A stretch of DNA of 64,000 bases from Dyella sp. C9. GTDB taxonomy: Bacteria; Pseudomonadota; Gammaproteobacteria; Xanthomonadales; Rhodanobacteraceae. The notes under the pieces are model-generated. The model saw only the letters and a program-made list of their open reading frames with translations. It made no database searches and was not told the origin of the DNA. The position numbers were made by a program, and so were the translations under genes. Shown one piece after another: positions 7,821 through 16,796 of this stretch (the first letter of the stretch is position 1; each line of letters begins with the position of its first letter). The stretch lies in the NCBI RefSeq assembly GCF_003332825.1, contig NZ_QIRF01000001.1:434001-498000 (forward strand). Direction: 5' to 3'.

Positions 7821-9534
7821 CTTGCCCGTGCGTCGCCACGGGCTGCTGGCGATGCTGGTATGGATGCTGCTCGCCTTCGCTACCCCGGGGATGGCAGGTT
7901 CGCACAAGAATGCCAAGTCGCCGACGAACGGCAATAGCGCGAATGCACCGGCCACGGCGGCGCATTCCGAGCTGTTGCCCGACCAGCGCATCGTGCTTCA
8001 TCGCAACGCGGGCACCAATCCGGCCGTGCTGGCCTCGGTCGGCATTCCCTTGCCGCCGGGGCGCCTGACCGACCCGCAGCAGCTGCGCATCCTCGACGCC
8101 AGGGGCAACGAGGTGCCGGCGGCCGTGCAGGTCATGCTGCGCTGGCATTTCAAGGACAACAGCATTCGCGCGGTGCGCGTGCAGTTCCATGCCACGCTCT
8201 CCGGCAGCGACGATACCTACTATTTCGCGCTGGGTACGCCGCGCAAGGAAGAGATCGCCGGCTGGCCCTATGACGCCGGCCTGGTCGACGGACCGCAGGG
8301 CCTGCACGTGCCGGCGGTGCTGGGCACGCTGACGCCGGAATGGCTGTGCGCCTCGCTGATTGCCGGGCCGCAGCAGCCGGCAGGACCGAACGAGGCCTAC
8401 GCCAAGTACGTGTCGCGCCAGTTCGAATGGGCCAGCAAACTGCCGGTGGACGATTTCTCCGCGTGGCTGTTCGATCGTCCCTCCACGCTGTACAAGGCCT
8501 ATGTGCGCACCGGCCGCTTCGACTACCTGCAGGCGGCCGACCTCAGCTACCGCTTCTACATGAAGTACATCAAGCGCGATGGCCTGCCGGAGAGTCCCTC
8601 CTGCGCCGGCGGCTGGACCTTCAACGACAAGGTCTGCGACGTGAAGTACGTCTACATCGAGCCCATCCTGCTGTCAGTGGCGCTGACCGGAAACGATGGC
8701 GACCATGACGCCGATACCGTAGGCAAGATGACCACGTTGTGGGCCAATGGAGGCTGGAACAACCGGCCTGGGCCCTATACGCGACCCGATGAATACTTCA
8801 CCGAGCGCCTGGCCGGCCTGGGCCTGATCGAGACCGTGGCCGCCTACGAGCTCACCGGCAGCAAGCGCGACCTGGCGATGGTCAACGAGCGCATTGGCTG
8901 GCTCTACGACCACCAGCGCAACAATCCCGATCACCTCGGTGACGACGGATCGTGGCGCAACAGCTGGAACATCCACGAGGGCGACGACTGGCAACCGAAG
9001 ACCGACGTGCGCGGGTCGTCGCCGTGGATGAGCGAGAACATCATCGACGGCCTCTGGCACGCCTGGCTGGTGACCGGCGACAAGCGCATTCCCGAGATGA
9101 TCACCGGCTTCGGCCGCTACCTGGAGCGTTACGGCTGGATCAGCCAGGACCTGCTGGTGCACCCGCATGACTGGCGCAACGGCTGCTCGGGAGCGGGCGG
9201 CGTGATCGCGTGGTACTGGTCTTCGGCGCATGCACCGCTGGAGGCGGTGGAGGCGATCCAGAACTCCGACGGCTGGTACAGCGATGGGCACAATGTCGAG
9301 CTGGCGCTGCCGGTGGCGGCGGCGTACTACTTCGAAAGCGATCCGGCGCAAAGCGCGGCCTACAAGCGCCGGCTCGACCAGCTGGCGTCGTCGTACAACA
9401 CGTCGTGTGCGGCCATCGACGACACCAAGCGCCGCTTCAACTGGAACAACCGGGGCAGTGGCGTGGTGCAGTGGCTGATCCGCCAGCCGGCCGGTTCGGG
9501 CGCGTCGCAGGTCGCGCAGGGCGGGGCACCATGA
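7810..9534 (+). CDS. Secreted RIFT-barrel-type protein of unknown function
   Basis: This 574-aa protein has a signal peptide ending near PGMA (about residue 29). A domain at about 60-150 (IVLHRNAGTNPAVLASVGIPLPPG, in two pieces) resembles the N-terminal RIFT barrel of exo-rhamnogalacturonan-lyase-like proteins. A long region rich in Trp, Tyr and Asp/His follows, of the kind seen in helical (alpha/alpha)-toroid polysaccharide lyases and hydrolases. I infer a periplasmic carbohydrate-active protein that trims or edits the polymer. No catalytic residues can be named. It overlaps galE by 11 nt and the flippase gene by 4 nt. Confidence 0.6.
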   Translation: MSASLPVRRHGLLAMLVWMLLAFATPGMAGSHKNAKSPTNGNSANAPATAAHSELLPDQRIVLHRNAGTNPAVLASVGIPLPPGRLTDPQQLRILDARGNEVPAAVQVMLRWHFKDNSIRAVRVQFHATLSGSDDTYYFALGTPRKEEIAGWPYDAGLVDGPQGLHVPAVLGTLTPEWLCASLIAGPQQPAGPNEAYAKYVSRQFEWASKLPVDDFSAWLFDRPSTLYKAYVRTGRFDYLQAADLSYRFYMKYIKRDGLPESPSCAGGWTFNDKVCDVKYVYIEPILLSVALTGNDGDHDADTVGKMTTLWANGGWNNRPGPYTRPDEYFTERLAGLGLIETVAAYELTGSKRDLAMVNERIGWLYDHQRNNPDHLGDDGSWRNSWNIHEGDDWQPKTDVRGSSPWMSENIIDGLWHAWLVTGDKRIPEMITGFGRYLERYGWISQDLLVHPHDWRNGCSGAGGVIAWYWSSAHAPLEAVEAIQNSDGWYSDGHNVELALPVAAAYYFESDPAQSAAYKRRLDQLASSYNTSCAAIDDTKRRFNWNNRGSGVVQWLIRQPAGSGASQVAQGGAP

Positions 9535-11096
9535 CGGCCACGCGCCCAGGCAACCGTCGGCTGGACGTGTTGCGCAGCGTTACCATCGTCTCGGTGTCCA
9601 GCTACATCGAGTTTGCGCTGGGCCTGTTCGTCAGCGTGTGGATCGCGCGGGCGCTGGGTCCGGCCGACTTCGGCCGCTATGCCTTCACGGTGTGGCTGTG
9701 CGGCTGGCTGATCGTGTGCAGCAACCACGCGCTCACCACCTCGTCCACCAAGTTCATTGCCGAGGCCGATGGCAGTGGCGCGACCGACGTGGCCTCGCAC
9801 ATCGCCTACCGGCTCAATCGCATCCAGCACGTCAGCACGGCGATCGTGCTGGGATTGTTCCTGCTGGTGTTGCTGATCATCAGGCCGGTGGAGTGGCACG
9901 ATGCACTGCTGCCTGCCACGGCGCTGGTGCTGATCGCCACCGGCAGCAAGGCGAACTACGCCATGTGGGTGGCCATCGCCAAGGGGCAGGAGCGCTTCGA
10001 GACGGAGGCCATCGCCACCGTGGCCGCCGGCCTCATCGGCGTTGCGCTGGTGATCGCCGCCACCCTCGCCAAGGCGGGGCTGCTGGCCTTCGTGGGCATC
10101 TTCACGATCTCTTGCCTGCTGCTCAACCTGATCAACCGCCTGGCCTATCGCCACTATTGCCAGCCGTTCACCGACGGGCCCATACCGCCGGAACTGCAGG
10201 CGCGGCTCAACCGGCACCTGCGGCTTACCGCGGTGCTGATCATCGTGATGTCGTTCAAGTCCGGCACCATCGAGGTGTTCCTGCTCAATACCTACGCCAC
10301 GTCGGCGGCGGTCGGTTATTTCGCGATTGCCGGCACGCTGACACGCGGCGCAGTGCAGCTGTTCTCGGTGGGGCTCACCACCACGCTGCTGCCCTACATG
10401 GCCAAGTCGTATGGCGAGCGTGGCCACGACCACGCGGTGCGTTTTCTCGGCGAGGCCACGCGCTTCTATTGGGCGGTGGGCCTGGCCATCGCGGGGTTGG
10501 GGCTGGTGACCACCCCGGATATCGTGACCCTGATGTACGGCCATCGCTATGCCGACGCGATACCCGCGATCGAGGCCATGCTGGTGCTGGCCGGCCTGTT
10601 GCTGATCGGCAATGGCATCGCGGCCTACCAGACGGTAGTGGACCGCCAGGACGACCGCATCCGCATCACGGTCGTCGCACTGGTTGTCAACGCGTTGGCC
10701 GGCGTGCTGCTGGTGCCGTGGCTGGGCCTGCTCGGCGCGGTGCTGGCCTATGCCATCACACGGCTGACCGAGCTGGCGCTGGCGATCTACTACCTGCGTC
10801 GCGCCACCACCGGTGGCCTGCCGCTGGCGGCCATGGCACGCCTGTTCGGTGTCGGTGCCGTGGCCACGGCGGTGGCATGGATGGTGATGAGCGCCGTGCC
10901 CAGCCTGTGGGGTTTCCTGGCCGGTGCAGCGGTGTTCGTGGGCATCTACCTGCCGGCGAGCGCGCTGGTGCGTTATTGGGGCGAGGACGATTACCGCCTG
11001 CTGGCCACCATCGCCAATCGCTTCGGCGCGCCGGGTCGCATGCTGGTGCGTGGCCTGAACAGCCTGCAGGGCGCACGCGCGGATACGTTGCCGTGA
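9531..11096 (+). CDS. Wzx-like polysaccharide flippase
   Basis: This 521-aa protein is very hydrophobic, with roughly 12-14 predicted helices. It opens with SVSSYIEFALGLFVSVWIARALGPADFGRYA (in two pieces), the typical N-terminus of polysaccharide_synt/MATE-like flippases. Its role would be to move undecaprenyl-PP-linked EPS repeat units across the inner membrane. The ATG at 9531 overlaps the previous stop (ATGA). The stop TGA shares one base with the next start (TGATG). Confidence 0.85.
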   Translation: MTATRPGNRRLDVLRSVTIVSVSSYIEFALGLFVSVWIARALGPADFGRYAFTVWLCGWLIVCSNHALTTSSTKFIAEADGSGATDVASHIAYRLNRIQHVSTAIVLGLFLLVLLIIRPVEWHDALLPATALVLIATGSKANYAMWVAIAKGQERFETEAIATVAAGLIGVALVIAATLAKAGLLAFVGIFTISCLLLNLINRLAYRHYCQPFTDGPIPPELQARLNRHLRLTAVLIIVMSFKSGTIEVFLLNTYATSAAVGYFAIAGTLTRGAVQLFSVGLTTTLLPYMAKSYGERGHDHAVRFLGEATRFYWAVGLAIAGLGLVTTPDIVTLMYGHRYADAIPAIEAMLVLAGLLLIGNGIAAYQTVVDRQDDRIRITVVALVVNALAGVLLVPWLGLLGAVLAYAITRLTELALAIYYLRRATTGGLPLAAMARLFGVGAVATAVAWMVMSAVPSLWGFLAGAAVFVGIYLPASALVRYWGEDDYRLLATIANRFGAPGRMLVRGLNSLQGARADTLP

Positions 11097-12247
11097 TGCC
11101 GCCGCCACGCCAGCCGGCATCGTGCGCCATCGTGCGCAGCGAGCCCGAGGTTCGCGCGCTGCGTGATGCGCTGGCGCGCGTGGCCGAGCGGGCCGGGGCG
11201 GCCTCCGGCATCGTGCAGCACCCGGACTGGCTGCTATACGAACTGGAATGGCGCGGGGACATCATGTCGCCGTACCTGGTGGTGGCCCGCGACGGGCAGG
11301 GCGAGCTGATCGGCTATGCGCCGATGCTGGCGTATCGGCACCACGCGCGCGTTCCCCTCGGCGGACACCACCTGCCGATCTACCACGGGCCGGTGGTGCG
11401 CCTGCTGGGCGAGGGCGTGGTGGCCGCTCCGCGCCACCGCGAGGCGGTCGAGCGTGGCGTGGCCGATGCACTGCAGGGCGACCGCCAGCAGCGCGTCATC
11501 CGCATCCAGGAGACCACTTTGCCCAATGCACTGGCCGGAGCGCTGGCCCGCGGCGCGGGCGGTTTCCACTCCGTATCGGCCAACATGCTGGAGCAGCGCA
11601 ACTGGAGCATCGCGCCCGCGGCCTCGCTGGCCGACTACCTGGGCGCGCTGGGTTCCAAGAAGCGCAACGACCTGGCTCGGCGACTGCGCAATGTCTACAA
11701 GAAACTCGGCGAGGACGCCCACCTGCGCGTGTTCGACATGCCGGACGCCATGCAGGAATACACCACGCTGATGAATCCGCTCTACGCGCGCAGCTGGCAC
11801 GCCGTGGACATGCCAACCGACTGGACTGCGCCCGCGCGCCTGGCGCTGTTCCGGCGGCTGGCGGCGGAGGGCCGGGTGATTGGGCACCTGTTGATGCAGG
11901 GCGAGCGCCCGGTGGCCTATGTGCACGGGTATCGCATGGCCGGGCGCTACCTGCTCGACGACACCGGCTATGACGAAGCCTTCGCCGCGCTGGGCGTTGG
12001 CTCGTCGCTGGTGTTCCAGGTGGTGCAGGACCTGCTCGAGCGCTTTCCTGGCGAAACCATCGACTTCGGTTACGGCGACAACCAGTACAAGCGCGTGCTG
12101 GCCAACCAGCAGGCCACGTGTGGTTCGCTATACCTGGTGCGTGGCCTCGTGCCGCGCGCGCGTTTCGGGGTGATCGGGCCGGTGCGGCAGGTCTACCGCT
12201 GGATGCATCGCAAGGTGCGCAGCGAGCAGGCCTCGGGAAACGGCTGA
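11096..12247 (+). CDS. GNAT/FemAB-like acyltransferase (BioF2-like)
   Basis: This 383-aa protein has LGSKKRNDLARRLRN in its middle and a C-terminal GNAT half (GHLLMQGERPVAYVHGYR, then DFGYGDNQYKRVLAN). That matches the acetyltransferase_6/BioF2-like group related to FemAB. In EPS loci such proteins are thought to add acyl or aminoacyl groups to the glycan. The start ATG overlaps the flippase stop by one base. It is the last gene of arm 1 and ends 5 bp from a convergent gene. If FemAB-like aminoacyl transfer is right, it could be relevant to the megasynthase, but that is speculative. Confidence 0.68.
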   Translation: MPPPRQPASCAIVRSEPEVRALRDALARVAERAGAASGIVQHPDWLLYELEWRGDIMSPYLVVARDGQGELIGYAPMLAYRHHARVPLGGHHLPIYHGPVVRLLGEGVVAAPRHREAVERGVADALQGDRQQRVIRIQETTLPNALAGALARGAGGFHSVSANMLEQRNWSIAPAASLADYLGALGSKKRNDLARRLRNVYKKLGEDAHLRVFDMPDAMQEYTTLMNPLYARSWHAVDMPTDWTAPARLALFRRLAAEGRVIGHLLMQGERPVAYVHGYRMAGRYLLDDTGYDEAFAALGVGSSLVFQVVQDLLERFPGETIDFGYGDNQYKRVLANQQATCGSLYLVRGLVPRARFGVIGPVRQVYRWMHRKVRSEQASGNG

Positions 12248-12252
12248 GCGGC

Positions 12253-13032
12253 TCAGCTATCGCCCAGCCAGCGGCGGCGCAGACGCTGGTAGACCGGACG
12301 GGTCCAGCGCTTCAACGGCTTCTTGAGATTCCACGCCAGCCATTGCCGCTCCCGCTGTGAGCCGATGCCGCGGGCCAGCGCCACCGCCATGTCGGGACTG
12401 CTGTCGTGCCACAGCGCGTAGCGCCCCAGGATCTGGCAGCCATCGACCACATGCGCGCGGGCCGTCGGCTCGGAAGTGAACAGGTACTGGTAGCCGGTCT
12501 CGGCGACGATGCGGGCGACGCGCTCGGTATAGAAGCCGCCGGGCACCGAGGCCGCGATCACCGGCGTGCCAAGCAGTTGCTGCAGGCGATCGCGGCTCTC
12601 CTTCCACTGCGCCAGCAGTGCTGCGTCGTTGAGCGCGGAGATGTCGGATGGGTGGGTGTGCGAATGGCTGCCCACCACGTGGCCCAGCCGTTGCAGGGCC
12701 AGCAGGTCGTCCGGCTCGACGAAGCCATGCGTGCCGATGCGATGGGTGGTGATGAAGAAATGACCGGTCATGCCACGCGCCGCCAGCGCCTCGCCGATGT
12801 AGGGTGCACTGGCGCCGCCGTCGTCGAAGGTGAGCAGGCAGCTGCGCGACACTGGATCGCGCAATGCAGTGACGTCGGGAAAATGCAGGCGACTGCGGGC
12901 AAGCTGTTCCAGGTGCTGCGCGAACAGGTCGAGCGTCATCTTGTAGTGCGCGGCGGCTGGGCCGGGAAAACCGCTGTCGTCGGGCTGCCCCGGCACGATC
13001 ACGTCGTGGTACATCAGCGACGGCAGGCTCAT
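12253..13032 (-). CDS. NodB-type polysaccharide deacetylase
   Basis: This 259-aa protein has the NodB motifs LLTFDDGG (Asp69/Asp70 region) and GSHSHTHPS (about 121-129; His123 and His127 as metal ligands), plus the N-terminal MYHDV common to the family. It probably N- or O-deacetylates the EPS or its precursors. The start at 13032 gives MSLPSLMYHD and overlaps the upstream formyltransferase stop by 4 nt; a longer in-frame version lacks support. It is the promoter-distal end of arm 2 and converges on the GNAT gene. Confidence 0.83.
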   Translation of the reverse strand: MSLPSLMYHDVIVPGQPDDSGFPGPAAAHYKMTLDLFAQHLEQLARSRLHFPDVTALRDPVSRSCLLTFDDGGASAPYIGEALAARGMTGHFFITTHRIGTHGFVEPDDLLALQRLGHVVGSHSHTHPSDISALNDAALLAQWKESRDRLQQLLGTPVIAASVPGGFYTERVARIVAETGYQYLFTSEPTARAHVVDGCQILGRYALWHDSSPDMAVALARGIGSQRERQWLAWNLKKPLKRWTRPVYQRLRRRWLGDS

Positions 13033-13817
13033 CGCGCACCGGCCCTGGCCGCCTCGCGCTGCCAGCGCAGGTAGCGGGTGAACCAGGGTTGGCCCCACGC
13101 GCCGCTTTGGCGGTGGCGCGTGTCGATCACCGGCGCGGTGCCCTGGGCGATTTCCTGCAAGCGCAGGGCGAGCCGGTCGAGGTTCTCCAGCACCACGCGG
13201 TACTGGATCACCACGTGCGATTCGCTGCGCTCATCGAACGCATAGCTGTAGTAGCCGTACACCGGACCGGTATCCACCCCGGCGTCCACCTTGAGCAGGG
13301 TCATGCCGACGCGCTCCAGGTCGCGCTGGGACAAGGCCCAGAAGCAACCGTGCGCATTGCGGTACTCCGGGCAGATACCCGGGTGCAGCACGAAGCAGCC
13401 AATGCGCGGCAGCGCGATGAGGCGTTTCTTCAGCAGCTGCTTGCAGCGCGCCAGCACGATGTCGGGGGCCGTGCGGCGCAGGAAGTCGGCCACGGCGGGG
13501 TCGTTCACATCCGACACCACCAGCTGCTTGGCCGCCGCGACGCGGCCGTAGCGCGCCTGCATGCTGGCGAGTGCCGCGGTGGCGAAGGCGTGGTCCCGGC
13601 CCGCCAGCGCAAGGCGCTGGTACACGCGCATGGCCAGCACGTCCAGAAAGCGCAACCAGCCCACCCGGTGGATCTCGCGGCGCACGCGCGCGCGCTTTTG
13701 CGCCGCGGTTTCCTCCAGTACCACGATGCCGGCCAGTTCGGTGAACGACGCCAGCCACGCGGCGAGGCCGACGCGGTCGAAGTCGTCACCGGCATGGCAG
13801 ATCAGCACGGTGCGCAT
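13029..13817 (-). CDS. Formyltransferase-family protein
   Basis: This 262-aa protein has the core of the Formyl_trans_N fold. It shows FVLHPGICPEYRNAHGCFW (HPG about 145-147, Asn154, His156) followed by KVDAGVDTGPVY, matching the Asn-His-Asp catalytic set. The enzyme would move a formyl group from 10-formyl-THF to an amino group, perhaps an amino sugar of the EPS. The start at 13817 (MRTVLICHAGDD) overlaps the upstream gene by 16 nt. It lacks the C-terminal domain of methionyl-tRNA formyltransferase, which fits a sugar or amino-acyl substrate. Confidence 0.75.
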   Translation of the reverse strand: MRTVLICHAGDDFDRVGLAAWLASFTELAGIVVLEETAAQKRARVRREIHRVGWLRFLDVLAMRVYQRLALAGRDHAFATAALASMQARYGRVAAAKQLVVSDVNDPAVADFLRRTAPDIVLARCKQLLKKRLIALPRIGCFVLHPGICPEYRNAHGCFWALSQRDLERVGMTLLKVDAGVDTGPVYGYYSYAFDERSESHVVIQYRVVLENLDRLALRLQEIAQGTAPVIDTRHRQSGAWGQPWFTRYLRWQREAARAGAR

Positions 13818-14992
13818 GCGGCGCTCCTGGCGGCAGCGGTGGCCAGCGGGGGCGGCGGCAGCAGGTAGTCGCGCCAATGGTTGGGGTTGCCGCGCTTGCC
13901 GGCCTCGGCGGCCTTGACGATGTTGTACAGCTCACGGGAGGTCACGTAGTGCAGTACGTAGCGCTGGCCGTCGTTGTAGCGGCGCTCCAGGTACTCGTGC
14001 ATGACGTGCATGGGCTCGCCGAGCAGCGTGTCCATGTCGCGCTCCTGCGTGCCGTGCGTGTGGATCTTCACGAAGATCCAGTCCGGGCGGCCTTCGACTT
14101 GCACGGCGGTGCGTATCCACGCATCGACACGGTGCGCATGCGGTGGGCAGGAGACGCGCACGTCGGCATTCTCGATGCGCGGTATCAGCCCATGGCGGCG
14201 GTCATGCCAGTTCAGGCCCAGCGGACCCTGCACGATCATCAGGTCGCCGCTGGGGCTGCCGCCCACGCGCACCGGCACGCCGCGGTCGTGCGACTTGGGC
14301 CGCAGCGGGTCGTCGGTGGCGTAGTAGATGGTGTTGATGATGTGCGTCTGTGTGTCGCTGGGCGCCGAGGGCAGGGTGAAATCGGCGTAGCAGCCCAGCT
14401 CGCGCAGCAGCACCAGCTCGTTGTTGAGCCCGCACCAGCGGCCGTCGGCGCGGGAGTTGTCCAGGCACCAGTTGCCGTGGATGAAGCCGAAGCGCAGCTC
14501 ACCGCTGTCCGGGTCGCGCGAGAGGGCGCCGTGCCTGGCGTGCAGGAGTTCGTTGAAGCGCTGGATGGTGGCGCGGAAGTTCGCCTCGGTGTCGTTGTCG
14601 TGGTGCAGGTGGATCTCGATCTCGCCGAAGCCGTCGGCACATAGCGAGGCGAGCTTGTCCAGGTGTTCCTCCAGGTATTCCTCTTCCGGATAGAAGAAGG
14701 TGTGCTGGGGCGGGCGTCCGTCGGCGTCGCGATGCGCGCCGGCCAGCAAGCGGTAGTCGTGGCACCAGCGGTCCACGCGGGTACGCTGGGTTTCCAGGTC
14801 CACGCGACCCCAGGCCGGCTCGAAGTGGTCGACGAAACAGAACATCACATGGATCGGGCCCTGTTCCGGCCGGGCTATGCGCCGGCGCAGGTAGCTGCCC
14901 AGCCACAGGTGCATGTTGCGCGAGCGGATCACCCGCCTGAGCACGAGGCCGGCACCCGCCAGCAGGAGCAGGACGATCAGCGCGGCGACCAT
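13802..14992 (-). CDS. Conserved membrane-anchored protein, possible deacetylase-like fold
   Basis: This 396-aa protein has one N-terminal helix (VAALIVLLLLAGAGLVL) and then a soluble domain with several conserved acid/His clusters: CFVDHFEP, FFYPEEEY, EIHLHHDNDT, FIHGNWCLDN and KIHTHGTQ. The order is reminiscent of metal-dependent NodB-like enzymes, but the canonical TFDDG is absent, so the fold is a guess. I do not recognise a named family. Its start overlaps the upstream glycosyltransferase stop by one base, so it belongs to the coupled EPS operon. Confidence 0.6.
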   Translation of the reverse strand: MVAALIVLLLLAGAGLVLRRVIRSRNMHLWLGSYLRRRIARPEQGPIHVMFCFVDHFEPAWGRVDLETQRTRVDRWCHDYRLLAGAHRDADGRPPQHTFFYPEEEYLEEHLDKLASLCADGFGEIEIHLHHDNDTEANFRATIQRFNELLHARHGALSRDPDSGELRFGFIHGNWCLDNSRADGRWCGLNNELVLLRELGCYADFTLPSAPSDTQTHIINTIYYATDDPLRPKSHDRGVPVRVGGSPSGDLMIVQGPLGLNWHDRRHGLIPRIENADVRVSCPPHAHRVDAWIRTAVQVEGRPDWIFVKIHTHGTQERDMDTLLGEPMHVMHEYLERRYNDGQRYVLHYVTSRELYNIVKAAEAGKRGNPNHWRDYLLPPPPLATAAARSAACAPC

Positions 14993-16158
14993 TACACGCC
15001 CTCCGGCAGGGGCAGCAGCGACAGCAGCTGTTCGGCATTGTTGCGCCACTGGCGTTCGCGCACCACGTATTCGCGCGCGGCATGGCCGATGCGGTCACGC
15101 TCGTCATGCCGCGCGGCAAGGTCGAGCACGCGCTGCACGCAGGCATCGAGTTCGCCGCGCGGGAACAGCCAGCCGGTCTGACCGTCGCGGATCACCTCGG
15201 CGACCGGCGCATAGTCGGGGGCCACCACGGCCACGCCCATCGCCATCAGTTCGAACAGTTTCATGGGTGAGCCGTAGAGGTTGGAGTCCGGCAGCACCGC
15301 GTAATCCATGCAGGCGATCCAGGCCGCCACGTCGTCGTGCGGCACGCGTCCGGGCAGGATCACGCGGTTGGCAAGGCCGCGGGCCTCCACCAGCGCGCGC
15401 ACGGCCGGCAGGGTGCGCCCGTCGCCGACCAGCACCAGCACCAGGCCGGGCTGTTCGCGCAGGCGTTCGGCGATCGCCTCGACGAAGCCGTCCACGCCGT
15501 GCCAGCGCGCGAACACGCCGATGTGGCCGCACACCACCTGACCGTGCAGGCCGCGCTCGCCGCGCAGGCGCTCGCGGTCGAAGCGGCGCGGATTGAAACG
15601 GCCGAGGTCGGCGGCATTCGGCGAGATCACCGACGGCGCAATGTCACCATAGGCCTGTTCCGCCTGGGCGCGGAAATAGCTGGAGATGAACACCAGCCCG
15701 GTACTGCGGCGCAGGCACCAGCCTTCGATGCGGCGCGCCAGCCCCTTGAGCTTGAGCGGGCGCACGCGATGCACCAGCGCCGAGTCGTTGATCTCCAGCA
15801 CCACCGGGATGTCATGGCGCTGCGCCAGCCACACCGTCATGAACAGGAATAGCGAGTAGCGCTCGTAGATCAGCTGCGGGCGCTGCTCGCGGATGGCGCG
15901 GCGCAGGCGCACCAGGGTGACCAGGTTGTAGCCCAGTTCCAGCAGCTCGAACAGCACGCCCGGCATGCGCGCCACCAGGCCGGCCAGCCGGCCCGTGCCG
16001 GCACCCGCCTTCGGGGCAAATTCGTGCTCGGGGTCGGCGCCGGGGAAGGACAGGATGGTGACGTCGTGGCCGAGGTCGCGCAGCGCATGCACGATGCCGC
16101 GGATATGCACGCCCTCCACGTGACGACCCTGCGTGCGGTGGTGGTAGAGGATCCTCAT
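14992..16158 (-). CDS. GT4-family glycosyltransferase
   Basis: This 388-aa protein has a GT-B fold: an N-terminal MRILYHHRTQGRHVEGVHI, a C-terminal domain beginning near VVCGHIGVFARWHGVDGF, and the nucleotide-sugar segment SPMKLFELMAMGVAVVAPD. It would add one sugar to the lipid-linked EPS unit; donor and acceptor are not evident. The start at 16158 overlaps the preceding deacetylase gene by 4 nt. A much longer in-frame ORF upstream is an artefact of GC-rich antisense. Confidence 0.85.
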   Translation of the reverse strand: MRILYHHRTQGRHVEGVHIRGIVHALRDLGHDVTILSFPGADPEHEFAPKAGAGTGRLAGLVARMPGVLFELLELGYNLVTLVRLRRAIREQRPQLIYERYSLFLFMTVWLAQRHDIPVVLEINDSALVHRVRPLKLKGLARRIEGWCLRRSTGLVFISSYFRAQAEQAYGDIAPSVISPNAADLGRFNPRRFDRERLRGERGLHGQVVCGHIGVFARWHGVDGFVEAIAERLREQPGLVLVLVGDGRTLPAVRALVEARGLANRVILPGRVPHDDVAAWIACMDYAVLPDSNLYGSPMKLFELMAMGVAVVAPDYAPVAEVIRDGQTGWLFPRGELDACVQRVLDLAARHDERDRIGHAAREYVVRERQWRNNAEQLLSLLPLPEGV

Positions 16159-16796
16159 GCAGCATTCCCTGGCAGTGCGTGGAACCGCTGGCCCTGCGCC
16201 AGCCACTCGGGCAGCAGCACGGCGAGCGCATCGGTGGCACGGTCGCTGTCGTCGTGCATCAGCACGATGTCGCCCGCCTTGGGTGGCGCGGCGCGCAGGC
16301 GCGCGACCAGCTCCCCATGGCTGGGTTTCTGGTAGTCCATGCTGTCGTAGGACCAGTACACGATGTTGCGCCTGTGGCGCGCGCAGTACAGCAGCAGGCG
16401 CGTGTCCAGGTAGCCCTGTGGCGTACGCAGCCGGTGTTGCGGCTGCTGGTCGAAGCTGCGCAGCAACTGGTCGGTACGCTGGAACTCCTCCACCTGCTTG
16501 CGCAGCGGCATCGGCTTGAACGACCAGTGGCTCCACGAGTGGTTGGCGATCAGGTGGCCCTCGGCCACCATGCGTTCCACCAGTGCCGGATGCTGCTCGA
16601 CGCGGTGACCGACCAGGAAAAAGCTGGCGTTCACGCCATGCCTGGCCAGCAGGTCGAGCAGGCGCGGGGTGTAGTCGGGGTCGGGGCCGTCGTCGAAGGT
16701 GAGATAGCGGGTGCCGCCGAGGGCAGAGCCACGGGTCTGCACCAGCGCATCGGGGAGCCAGCGCAACAGTTGCTGTTTCTTCGGCCGCATGTTCAT
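16155..16796 (-). CDS. NodB-type polysaccharide deacetylase (peptidoglycan/chitin deacetylase-like)
   Basis: This 213-aa protein has the full set of NodB motifs: LTFDDGPDPDYTP (about 32-44), NHSWSH (His86 and His90 as metal ligands), RTPQGY and VLMHDD. It is shorter than most family members and has no signal peptide, so it may act on cytoplasmic lipid-linked intermediates. The start at 16796 (MNMRPKK) overlaps the upstream glycosyltransferase stop by 4 nt. Confidence 0.85.
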   Translation of the reverse strand: MNMRPKKQQLLRWLPDALVQTRGSALGGTRYLTFDDGPDPDYTPRLLDLLARHGVNASFFLVGHRVEQHPALVERMVAEGHLIANHSWSHWSFKPMPLRKQVEEFQRTDQLLRSFDQQPQHRLRTPQGYLDTRLLLYCARHRRNIVYWSYDSMDYQKPSHGELVARLRAAPPKAGDIVLMHDDSDRATDALAVLLPEWLAQGQRFHALPGNAA

